DNA of 64,000 nucleotides from positions 16,526,205 to 16,590,204 of the forward strand of contig OX463846.1 of NCBI GenBank assembly GCA_949825065.1, written 5' to 3'. The notes beneath the pieces are model-generated. The model ran no database searches and was not told where the DNA came from. It was given only the letters and a program-made list of their open reading frames with translations. Made by a program: the position numbers and the translations under genes. Positions 46,490-57,139 of the stretch are shown in pieces; position 1 is the first letter of the stretch; each line of letters begins with the position of its first letter. Source of the stretch: Odontocerum albicorne. Lineage: Eukaryota > Arthropoda > Insecta > Trichoptera > Odontoceridae.

Positions 46490-46945
46490 TCAGTACCAAT
46501 TTTAATGTATGAAATATTATACTTTGATGAGTGAAACGTTGACGTGGAATAAGACTGAAAAAAGCCGAATAAATGCTGTAGAAATGAGAGAAATATGACA
46601 AAATACGAATTAAAGTGATTATGAAGCTTAAGTGTGGTGTGTTGGTGTTGTAAGTAAGATAAAGAAGAGCGCTCTGAGTTGTTTTGGGCACGTGGAACGA
46701 ATGAATGAAGAAAGACTTACAAAACAAATATACAATGCAAATGTGAATGGAAGGAGAGGAAGAGAAAGACGAAGGAAAGTATGGTTGAATCAAATGAATG
46801 GTATTTTGAAAGAAGAAAATGGGAAAAGACAGAGACATCGTAGGTGGTGTATGCGAATGTGTATGGATGTGAAAGAGGAGATATATGTGTATCGCGATAG
46901 AAAAGTCTGGGATGTTCTCATTTCTGCCTAATCCGATAGGGAGAC
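46490..46945 (+). repeat. LINE reverse-transcriptase C-terminal fragment
   Basis: Reads SKIKKSALSCFGHVERMNEE, RLTKQIYNANVNGRRGRERR, RKVWLNQMNGILKEENGKRQ and DRKVWDVLISA, ending with a 'ccgatagggagac' tail. The last 99 codons (46632-46931) are open, so this is a younger copy than that at 1855-2490. Confidence 0.85.
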
Positions 46946-46949
46946 GGCG

Positions 46950-49900
46950 TTATGGTATGTAGGTGTGTATTTTATATTATTTTCCTTTCAATTATAAATT
47001 TCCTGCACTCGAGGTAAAAATATCGCACGAAGAAAATTATTTCAAAGAAGTAGTTAGTAATAAAAAATGTTTCAACGTCGTAAAAATATGAAGATTTCAA
47101 TGTCGTGAAAATATGTGGCAAAATAGTTAAGAACTATTTATTATAAAAATTGTTACAATGTGTTACACATATTTATTAATAAATAATGTACGGATATATC
47201 CAACAAGATTATCAAACTTATCAGAGAAGTTTCAACAATAATATTTATGCATTATCCCCAGAGAATATAAACTGACATTAAATTATTATTTTTATCGTAT
47301 GTTTTATAAAATGTATGTTATCAACCGCTTCGACGTGAGGTTGCTTCTTTTATCAATCGGTTCGCTCGAACCCATATCACTGATATAAGGACGAAGTCCG
47401 CGAGTTTTGTAATACTTAAAATTAGCATCCACGAAACATAAAAAGGCTATTTGCATCATACAATAAGGCGAGTTTATCTAAATAATTCAATGGTCATTTA
47501 TCCTATAATCTCGCGTTTTGATAGTGAAAAGTGTTCTTATCTGTGCCATTTTCAGTTTTCGCACACAAGAAGCAGATTTTTAAGCGGTGACCATGGTTTG
47601 GGTAGTATTATAATGATTGATTACATATATTACATATAACGTTACTTTTAATAAAGTCATGTTAATTTTGTGATGTAACAACGATTACCATCACATTATT
47701 TCTACGATCGTGTTATATGCTATCTAACTTTGTTTGACAAGACTTAACGTTAACGTTTAAAGATAAGCTAACTAGTCTAAAACGGAGTTCTGGGAGAATT
47801 ACTTGGAATTTTGTAGTGTCATGATCTTATTTACTAATCTTATTTTATGATCAAAATTATTCTGTTCATTTAGATTATCAATTATACTTTATGTTGTATA
47901 CGAGTGCAAAATATAAATTAAGTTCATAAAAAGATAATATCTGTTATCGATTTTATAACATTTTTTTTACATTTTTCAGTTTTTGAAATTGATTTTTTAT
48001 GTCTTGTTAAGGTAGCGTATTTTAAATTTCGTCAATGGATGAAGTGTGTTACTGTTAAGTTTCTTAAATTTTTAAAGGTTTGTTTATCTAGAATAGATTT
48101 TGTATTTTTTTAAACGAGAAATGATTAATTACATTTTAATTGATTAAAGTTGCATTTAAAACAAGTATTTTCTTAACGTATAATTTGAAGATTTATTGTA
48201 GAAGGCGAGATAATTTAGTCCACTTCTTAGCAACAATAAAATTTATTGACATTATATACATACCTAGGTATGAAATAAAGGGGACATTAATAATGAATAC
48301 GGATTGAAATAAGATTTATGTTAAAGATGAAATAACGAACATTGATATATTGATGATGCCACGCAGATATAATAAATTATAAAAGAAAAAAATCTATTCA
48401 AGTAGTATAGAAGGCATACAAAAATAGGAAAAACCTGGAATAATGTAACAAAATTCAAATAACCTACTTTTGAAAGATTGAAGTTTTGAAAATAAGAGTA
48501 TACACGACACGGTGTGTAGACGCAAAGAAAGTGAAAGATGTGTGCCAAGATATAGTAAAGTGGAGATATTATCTCTCTGTCTACCCAAATAGCACGACGC
48601 ATGGTGATGATGGTCTAGGAACTGAAAACACGTAATAGTGAAAAGAAGACCGATATTCTCTAAGCGGAAGTGTTACAAACAGCGTGTCTCAATTGTGTCA
48701 TCTGATTTTGTGACTTTTTTAAAGTAACCAAAATAACAATATTTTTTTAAAATACTATTTCTAATATTTTTATAATTATCGGTTTTCATTAATGATGTTG
48801 GCCAAACAGCCGCTTCAAGCTGCCATGTAATGCTCTTTTAAGGCATTTTTTTATTTCTTGGCAAATGTTGCGAATGAGACATTCCCAAAGACCTTATTAA
48901 CTTGTTAATAAACACTTGAGTTTTATAAGTAATCCTATAAAAAAACTGCATCTGTTAAATCGGATTATATTAGTGGTCAGTAACGACGTCAAAACATGAT
49001 TTTTATGGCAAGAGTCACTATGATTGCACATTATTCTGGTTTATGACAATTTTTGCAGTATGCTGTTATTTAAAAAAAATGTTTAAGAAAGATGGCGACG
49101 TCTTTTAATCTCCTTTTTGGACAGCACTAAGAGTTCCATGAATCAAGTTCTCTTTGGCGTAAGGCACTAGAAGCTTCCGGCACTGTAACTATTGTCACAT
49201 GAACTGCTTCTCGGATATAGAGAACCGATCCATCACACAATATTCTCCATATTGCCATGTTGTCTTTAGTTTTCCATATTCCCCTTCGAAGCCTGTTAAG
49301 AGATTTCAAGGTTCTTTAGAGCAGTTCAAAGTCAGGTGATTATATCTCCACAAGCAAAATCCGCGTCTTCCAATAGGGTGATTACATTTACGCTAAATTT
49401 TATGAACATACTCTTAGCTCGCATTAATACAACTGCAGTTTATCATTTCCAGTGCAGAGTGTTCTACATATTCGTATTTCTCAAGCGTGTAGAAGTTTTC
49501 AACAAGCTGTCAACATCAATAGATAAGGAGTTCAGTCGAGCGCAGTGAAGCACATTCCTGAAATTATTCTCCTCATTCGTTTCTTACGCAATTACTGTGG
49601 AAATGGAAATTTACCTCAAATTAAATCTTTATTGGAATTAACGAAACATTTCTGGTATTATTGTATTAACCAGTTAAAAATATTTCTATTTTCGTTTATT
49701 ACAATAACATTTACATTTTACGAGTCAAACTTTAACTTCATCACAAAAAAATATGTACCTAGTTGGTTAGACGTTTAAATTCCACCCGGGATTAAAATAA
49801 GCGTCCCAGTCTGGTTAAAACATAAAAATCCACGTAGTTTGGAAATATTACCTATTTCGGAAATATTACACCTTAAGTTGTGAGGTGGTATTTCCAAAAC

Positions 49901-50215
49901 GCACGACGACAACAAGCGATTAATAAGCCTACTCCAGTAGTTATAAACCTGAAGAGTATATTAATGTCTGCAGTATTGATGAATTTATCCGAATAATTTA
50001 CCATAGAATGATTTCATTCGTATATCCCACAATATATCCAAATTGGCAATGCAGACATATTGAGGAGTGTGGTCGGGAGACAACATTGTCATCCTCCCCC
50101 CATTAATTGAGCGATTGGATTTTAAAATTCGTCATCGTACGTTTTTGGTAATGCTACCGCACGTGAAGAAACAATGATACTATGTCTAGATCGTTATTAT
50201 CACACCACACGAACT
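46950..50215. other. Long intergenic stretch, no gene
   Basis: AT-rich. A G+C patch at about 49110-49330 is open on the minus strand (reading GIWKTKDNMAIWRILCDGSV) but matches no family I recognise. It may be a transposon piece. Part may be receptor intron if the gene at 54.7 kb extends this way. Confidence 0.4.
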
Positions 50216-50219
50216 CTTT

Positions 50220-50325
50220 TACTGACCTGAAGTTCACTTTTAATTTTTTTCGAGTGCTATCAGGATTCGAACCCGTAGCCCCCTGCCAAATGTCAAGCGT
50301 CTTGGCCACGGAGGATTGAATGGAT
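50220..50325 (-). repeat. tRNA-derived SINE head
   Basis: Minus strand: cctccgtggccaagacgctt (A-box) and cgggttcgaatcc (B-box), spaced as in a tRNA. Followed by an A-rich stretch. Confidence 0.65.
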
Positions 50326-50639
50326 ATGAATATACATGCTCCAAATAAATAAAGAGAACAAAATGGTTACCTTGTTAATGTCGGCGGTGCCATGCATGGG
50401 GGTGGTGCTCTCAACTCCAGTCCGTTGCAAGTCCTCACCAACACGCGCTGCCGGGAAGACGGTAATCTAGAAATTGAAAGTCATTCACATTATACTCTTT
50501 TGAAATATTGTTTGTATCATTATCACACGGAAAATAAACTTTATAAAGTTATAGAGAAGCGTGAAACTCCTAAAAGCCACCGTAACTTGCAGACACCTAA
50601 CCCAACTGTCTGGATCACCCAACAATGATTTGACTGAAT

Positions 50640-51025
50640 CAGGTTGGATCCCGAATTGGATCAATTGGGCCTACATCACATGTGGTTCCAACAGGACGGT
50701 GCCACATCATACACAGCTCGTGCTACGATGCAAATTTTGCGAGAAACTTTTCCCGTTCGAATAATGTCAAAAAGTGGTGATATCGACTGCCTCCCAAGAA
50801 TCCCTGACCGCCCCCGATGATTTCCTATGGGGGTACTTGAATGGAAAAGTGTACACCAGCAAACCAACCACAATCCCAATGGTTAAGGACAACATTCGAA
50901 AAGAAATTGCTGAAGTAACACCAGAAGTCTGCGAGAATGTTATGAAAAATATGCTTGAAAGAACTCGCATTTGCGTCACGGCCAGAGGCGGCCAATTGAC
51001 CGACCTTATATTCCATACATAATGG
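50640..51025 (+). pseudogene. Tc1/mariner-superfamily transposase C-terminal fragment
   Basis: Reads HMWFQQDGATSYTARATMQI and LRETFPVRIMSKSGD, then after a frameshift APDDFLWGYLNGKVYTSKPT, NIRKEIAEVTPEVCENVMKN and ARGGQLTDLIFHT. 'FQQDGA..HTA' and 'PLDFFLWGY.K..VY' are the C-terminal catalytic motifs of DDE transposases widespread in insects. The N-terminal half is missing. Confidence 0.85.
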
Positions 51026-51029
51026 TAAA

Positions 51030-52720
51030 GACCATATAGTCATCAATTGAATTTAAATTATAAAACTGTGTTTCATTTAAAAGTTTTGAAAAAAAAAACA
51101 TCGCACTGGAACATAAAACGCACTCTGTGGTTTTTATTTCAATCATATAACTTATATGCGCTGCATTTCTATTGGAATTGAGAAGACACTTATCAGTGAA
51201 GTAACAATTATGGATTCGCGATCATGTTTTAAGTGATTGGATTACATTCCATAAAAAAAAAACAATTCGTTATTAATTCATACACAATATATTGAATGGA
51301 TTTATATTCCGATAATGTTTAATACTTGAATTTCCCAGTTCCTTTATGTCTGTAGGAATGTATCCTAAAAAGCTCAATATATCCTAAAAATTGAGAATTA
51401 TGTTTTGACAATTTGGAACTTTCTTGATATTTCAAAATAATATTGAAATATTTTCAGTAAATTTGGATGTTGAAATATTTTTAATAAATTTTGAGTCTAA
51501 AATATCAGTGTTGTTTTTGTGACGAAGTTCTGTAGATTTTAAGTAAGGTATCTTTATGTTTGTGGATGCTTTCAATAATTTACAAACAATTCTTTTTATA
51601 TACAATAGTTCCTTCAATTTCTCTTACTCTTTACTTTTCATTCTTCCAATATTTAATTTACTTGGTCCAAATATACTTTTAACGGTTGTCCTCTACCACA
51701 AATCTCACTCATGTTTGCATTATACATTTGTTAAGTCAGTTTTCGACATTCGTCTATTTAACACGTTTAAACTACCTAACATGTTATTTTTCATCCAAGT
51801 CAATAAATCAGCTTTTAGCTAACATTAATGCAAAATAACTACATTTCTTATTGTGTCGTACATCAACACACAATATGTTCCTCTCAGTGCACGCCTTTTC
51901 TCAGCATTTACTCTGCTTCTTTTTGTAATTTTAGACGTCTATTTCACTTCCCATACTTAAATGTTGACGTTTTGTGAATGATCATATTATCAAATCAAGG
52001 AATAATTAATCCACCATTAATTAGTTCGCAAGAATATATTATCTTGTTAATTATTGATTCGGTTAATAAAACAGTAAACAATAAAAAGTTAAAAATTTAA
52101 ACAAATGTATTTGGCAGACGAGTGGAGGTTAATGATTAGTATTTTGCTAAAACCTCTCTTGATTTGATATTTTTAAGTAATTGGTTGTTTGAGAATATGC
52201 AGTCACAAACACAGATGTAAAGTAATAATTTGATGTAAAGCACATTTATAAATGACGAAGCCGATATTTATCAAATAAAAGCTTTTGAATGCGGCACAAG
52301 CCGAAACGTAAAAGCATTACTTCAATCGCGTGTATTCGAGTTAATCCGTTTGTCAACATTTTGACACTAGTGAGCGCGTGGCTTTATACAATTATTATGT
52401 GGAGTTCAGTTGTCTGACTACGTAACATAGTTCCAGTGCTGTATTTGGCCAAATGGATAATTGTATTCACATGGTGTTCAAATTGAGGAAATAGATTCGA
52501 AAATATTTCGCCAAAGTCTGACGATGTAGCACTTAGTTTTCTTTCTTATATTCATCTCAATCAAAGTCTATTTGTGAATTGCGAAATTGCCTGTGTTTTT
52601 TTTTTTTAAATAAAGATCTGATAACATTTGTAAGACACCAGTTTTCCAACTTTAACGTTGTTCCCGTTAAAACCGATTTTTTAAAGAAAAAAGGTTTCCT
52701 GTCTGGTTTTTTACTTAAGA
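51030..52720. other. Intergenic
   Basis: AT-rich. The stretch 51660-51980 has faint similarity to the decayed LINE sequence near 38490-38720. Otherwise nothing recognised. Confidence 0.35.
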
Positions 52721-52724
52721 CCTC

Positions 52725-53065
52725 TGATGACCTCCGTAGTCTAGTCGATGAGATGCTTGACGTCCACTGGGTTTCCGGTTTCACTTTGATTGCTGGTGGT
52801 AAAAAAGTCCGTCTAGTCACAACACTAGCATAGAAGTGTTGCCAATACTTTTAATAAAGAACCGTGAGTTCCGTGCATACTCCAGCAGTTCTAAACTAGA
52901 AGGCCGAATATATTGTCTCTCGCTTTCAACATGTTGACGAGTACCATACAAAAAGTATTCAATCCCTCTTTAACTCTTCTCTGATTAGTTGGACACTAAG
53001 CTGGCGGGCTTATTGCCACTTAATAATAATCCCGCCAGGTTGTATTGTATACAATAAAAATGTAA
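52725..53065 (+). repeat. tRNA-derived SINE, most complete copy
   Basis: tRNA-like head gacctccgtagtctagtcga; body 'catactccagcagttctaaactagaaggc' and 'atattgtctctcgctttcaacatg'; tail 'cttctctgattagttggaca ... cccgccaggttgtattgtat' ending in an A-rich run. Head, body and tail link the partial copies at 30375, 34520 and 37335 into one family. Confidence 0.75.
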
Positions 53066-53427
53066 CAAATATAATACAATGCGGATCAAAAAAGTATTTC
53101 GGTGGGAACAGGGGTGCTACGTATATTTGATACATATCATAGATAGATAGAGACGAGGACTGGAAAACTCCCCCTCTGTATATGTTATAGTGCAGACACT
53201 GATCCTATTATAAACGATTGTCTAATATACTCATACACGATGCCTGAAGATCTGCATCTCCCTACTTCGGAAACAAACTATCCATGAGTCTTTTGTTACA
53301 AATATAATAACAGCATATGAAATAATAATGAACGGGTTAGGTTCTATGTATGCCAGTTTTTATTATTTTAACAAAGTTTTCTTAACTTCAGTTACATTTT
53401 GTTGTATGCCAGTTTCTTATTGAAAGT

Positions 53428-53610
53428 ATGAATATGTTTATGATAATATTTACTTTAATTCTTGCTACACTTGTTTCTACCTCTTATCAAAAAGCTCTTT
53501 TCAGGCGGAATAATCCTGGTTTGTTAAGAAAACAATGTTTAGATCACACTCGTGCCATGTTAAATGTTTTGCACCATCACTTTGTTTTTAACCGGGAACA
53601 TACTGCTTAA
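53428..53610 (+). CDS. Hypothetical small secreted peptide, 60 aa
   Basis: Not recognised. ATG-to-TAA frame of 60 codons that starts with a signal-peptide-like segment (MNMFMIIFTLILATLVSTSY) followed by a basic mature part with one Cys (RRNNPGLLRKQCLDHTRAML). An internal 'ttttcag' could equally be a splice acceptor. No neighbour or homology supports it; it may be a chance frame. Confidence 0.15.
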   Translation: MNMFMIIFTLILATLVSTSYQKALFRRNNPGLLRKQCLDHTRAMLNVLHHHFVFNREHTA

Positions 53611-53949
53611 AGAGAACCTCGGAATAGAAGGTAAAAGTACATGTAGTGAGGATTAATGTAATTAGTGGAATAACAAAGTAATTTATTGTTCAATATTCTA
53701 ATATGATGTTCCAAAAAGTGAATATGAAGTTCATACTGAAGCCTTTGATCAAACAGTAAATTTCGATGGGCTATCCCTCATGATAGAGTCTAATTATCAG
53801 TATCACGTGCATAGAAGACGCCAGTGCGTATATTGGTAAATTCTGTGCGGCTATCAAATGAGAATAAACTTCTAAGACGCTACAAGAATTCACAATGTAT
53901 AGAGTACTCGTATAAATAAAAAAATATAAATTCAGATATAAAATAGTCT

Positions 53950-54065
53950 AAGATTGTAATCAATCCAGAAGTCAATTCGCAAGGAGTTGAATCTGAGTCG
54001 CCCGCTTGCTTAACATGAATGCTAACCGTTAGACTACGGCCGCTGGCACTAGATATATAATCCGA
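53950..54065 (-). repeat. tRNA-derived SINE head
   Basis: Minus strand: gcggccgtagtctaacggtt, a tRNA-like A-box region, with a degenerate B-box (cagattcaactcc). Confidence 0.55.
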
Positions 54066-54681
54066 CCATCTCCTTCTTGGCCCGTCAACTTATCGTGGTT
54101 CTTCACGCTTAGTGTAGGATTTTTTTTAAAGGAACGTTTGTCTATTCGATACTTTTATCCCAAACGTTGGAGCTTTACAAGCTTCATAAATTTATAATCA
54201 TTGGCTATATCAATTTCGTAAAGTTCATCGTACTTGCGCCTACATTAAACTCTTTTTCCGATTTTTCCGGTTTTCATTTTTCGCCAACTGAAAACTTTGA
54301 TTCACGGTTCAAAAACATATGGAACCGTGATTTTATCTAGGAACACTATTTAAAAAATTCTAACTAAGCATTTTTTTAAATAGTATTTCTAGATATAGTA
54401 ATGCAAAGAAGAGTGTCTCGAAGACTGTGTGACCAAGGGTTTGTTTATATGGCGCAAAATTTTATTGTTATGAAGAGTTATAAAACCTTCCAAGACAATG
54501 ATAACGCTACAGAAAGTCTTTATAGTATAAATAAAGTAGTAATAACAATAAAACCATACTAAATTGCAGAAATATCTCTTTTGATAAATTTTGTGTGTAA
54601 CTTTTTGTAATGCCTCTTAAAGGTAAGAAGAGCAAGTAGTAAGAGATATAAAGACAAAATATTAAAAGCTACCGTACTTAC

Positions 54682-54828
54682 GCTCTTCTCCCGAACTGGT
54701 AGTGGGGCCTCCGCATGACCAGCATCCGAGGCAGAATATGGATAAAGACACGTCGCACCCATGGAGCCATGGTATGCGTTTGTGGAGATCTAAAGTGAAC
54801 GTTCAGCACTACCACCGTCACGCATATA
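54682..54828 (-). CDS. Nicotinic acetylcholine receptor alpha-type subunit, one exon
   Basis: 147-nt exon with a good acceptor (TTTATTTTCAG) and donor (AGAGC|GTAAGT). Read from its second base it is fully open for 48 codons: [20 protein letters not shown], then [20 protein letters not shown], then PHYQFGRR. This is the end of transmembrane helix 3 and the beginning of the cytoplasmic loop of a cation-selective Cys-loop receptor subunit; '[20 protein letters not shown]' is characteristic of insect nicotinic alpha subunits. The ligand-binding, TM1-TM2 and TM4 exons were not found in the window, so flanking introns must be long (upstream exons at higher coordinates or off the right edge). The exact subunit number cannot be decided. 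A pseudogene exon is possible but there is no lesion. Confidence 0.87.
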
Positions 54829-54839
54829 CTGAAAATAAA

Positions 54840-56138
54840 GGAAAAAATTAGTAGATACCCACTTATAAGTATAAAGAGTACATATCTTATTTTGGACAGG
54901 TTACAACTATGTTATAATCATATTAGTTCATAATGAATTATTCTTCGACGCTGTTTAGTGACGTTGAGTTATTCCAAGAGTGGCCAGTGATATCTTCAAG
55001 AAAATACATTTTTAATCTATTTTTTAAAACACCCAATCTCTTATCTAAGTTAATAGTTTCACGCGTCAACCATACCGTTGAATAGATGCAGCGATACACA
55101 ACACTCTCCGAAAGCTTCGTCTTGTTGACTCTGTTTACCTCGATGATCCTGCTGCCACAAGGTTCCATTGATACAACAGATCCTGATATTTGAAGGATAC
55201 CGAGATTTTTAGGTTACTTAATCTTACCACTTGTTATCTTTTACTATAAACATATTAAACATACATCTACTTGCCCGCTTTCTGAGAATTGATTTTTTAA
55301 ATATAAAAAAGAATCATGGCTTATTTGAATTAAAATAAATAAACGAAAGTTACTTATTTTTATTACATATTATATCATACATTATTGGTGACTTATAAAT
55401 CATTAAACTGTTTAATGACATACTAATGTGTCTTTTTCTATTCCGCATACGTTTTTCGTTCTCAATCTCTTCTTCTCTCCAATCATTTGTGATATTAATA
55501 AATAATGTTTTTAATATTTTTTTTTCATTAATTTATTCTCTGGTCTTAATTAATAATTTTTGTTTTGGACTTGTTTAATGTTTTCTTTTTCTGTCAACGT
55601 GTAACTTAAAAACTTTATTCTTTCATATTTAGCAATCGTTACAACATATGTAACTTTGTCTTTATAGTTGGAAAAGATTGCCGTAGGGTAGTAAACACAG
55701 ATTGTGTTGTGATTGTGGCCGTATCATTTGTTAAATCTCTAAGATATGAAATATTTTCGTCATTTTTATAATATAAACTTTTTTATACCATTGGGTACCG
55801 AAATTGGTGATTTCCGCCATAGTTTTTTTTCCATACACTAATCTTTGTAAGGGTCTAACGCCACAGCAGGGCTGTCAGAGAGCTTAATTTTTTGTCTCTC
55901 TTTTTTTCTAAACCATTATTTCAAAGAAAAAGGGAGAACTTTGTAAGGGTATTATTCTAACAACCGACCCTAGGGGACGTGTTCTATGGATGACGCAAAA
56001 CTTACTAGCCATAAAAGCCTGAGAAAAATATATTGTCTATAGTCGAAACTTTATTTGGTTACTTATCATTTAAAATGTGATTTATTTTTAAGTATGGATA
56101 GAAGTGAAGTACATTTTGATTAACTAAATGGTTTAGAA
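54840..56138. other. Receptor intron or intergenic
   Basis: AT-rich. A minus-strand open frame of 76 codons at 54938-55168 (EPCGSRIIEVNRVNKTKLSE) has no family match and looks like transposon debris. Confidence 0.35.
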
Positions 56139-56803
56139 CAGTGGTCAACAACCTTTTTGTCGCCGCGGACCGGTCAACGTTTCATAATTTTACCACGGCC
56201 CACTGGGGGGTGGAGGGGGGACACATTGAATGTAGTTTTTTTTTTAATTTAATAACAATATATTTGTACAATATATAATAATAAAATTTACAACTGTGGT
56301 TCATAAGTTATAGTGACAAATAATAGTAGAGAAACCACAAGGTTTGTGGGAAAAATTAAGAAAAAATATATAATAACAATGAAGGATTATGAAGTTTCAG
56401 ATAATTTTTTAATTGTCTTTTGGATTGATGGGTATTTTCAATATTTTTAAGGTTCAACGGAATGTTGAAAGTATTTTTTTCCAAGAAAGAGAAAAGAATT
56501 TTGAGAATGCTTAGGGTTTAATATCGGGATTTTAATGTTATTCTGATATCTTGCAGATATATTCACTTGAAAGCCGCGTGCATGTGGTAGTGTGGTGTTG
56601 TTTTATTTCGAAGGTATTGTCGGAAGGTCGGTGGTAACTTCGAGTGAAGGGGTTTTCAACGGAATAATTATTTTAGGCTATAATTAAGTTTTATTGGGTA
56701 TGTTCGATTTTTCAAAAGTAATTTTGATTTGCCCTTGCGCGGCCCAGTACCGTTTGGTCCACGGCCCGGTACCGGGCCGCGGCCCGGGGGTTGGGGACCA
56801 CTG
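56139..56803. mobile_element. Non-autonomous hAT element
   Basis: 665 bp with ends cagtggtcaacaacc and, inverted, ggttggggaccactg (imperfect), GC-rich subterminal 'gccgcggaccggt / accgggccgcggc', and a perfect 8-bp target duplication, gtttagaa (56131-56138 and 56804-56811). No intact transposase frame. Confidence 0.9.
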
Positions 56804-56933
56804 GTTTAGAAAACTAATCAAGTGCCAGTTTTTTTATAGCTTCAATTTGATTGATTGTCTACATCCTAAAAAAAATATAATTATATAAACATTATGAATT
56901 TGGAAAATTGTAAAGTTTTACATCCATTTATGA

Positions 56934-57131
56934 TTATGTTTTAGCAACTAAGTTCATTAAATTCTTTAATAGTTTTGCATTAGATCTTCTTGGTCGGTCG
57001 TCATCTCTGCGGTCCATCTGCCTAGCTCTGTCCGCGACGATTCTCCACCTTTCCATACTTTGGGTCTCTTCTAGTGTTGCCATTGCAGAGAATTCTGTTG
57101 CATAGTCTATCTCAGCCTCATTCAAAGCCAA
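56934..57131 (-). repeat. Possible LINE C-terminal fragment
   Basis: Minus-strand open frame, no ATG-dependent claim, reading ATLEETQSMERWRIVADRAR then QMDRRDDDRPRRSN. 'R.RWR..V..A' near a stop resembles LINE C-termini. Weak. Confidence 0.35.
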
Positions 57132-57139
57132 ATTCTATT

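Noticed and set aside
49127..49309. TM4 exon of the nicotinic receptor
   Set aside because: One frame gives VMDRFSIS, superficially like 'VLDRLFLWIF', but it breaks immediately and lacks the hydrophobic helix.
54559..54762. 67-codon frame beginning [10 protein letters not shown]
   Set aside because: It is a different frame over the receptor exon and reads through its donor; the conserved receptor motif is in the adjacent frame.
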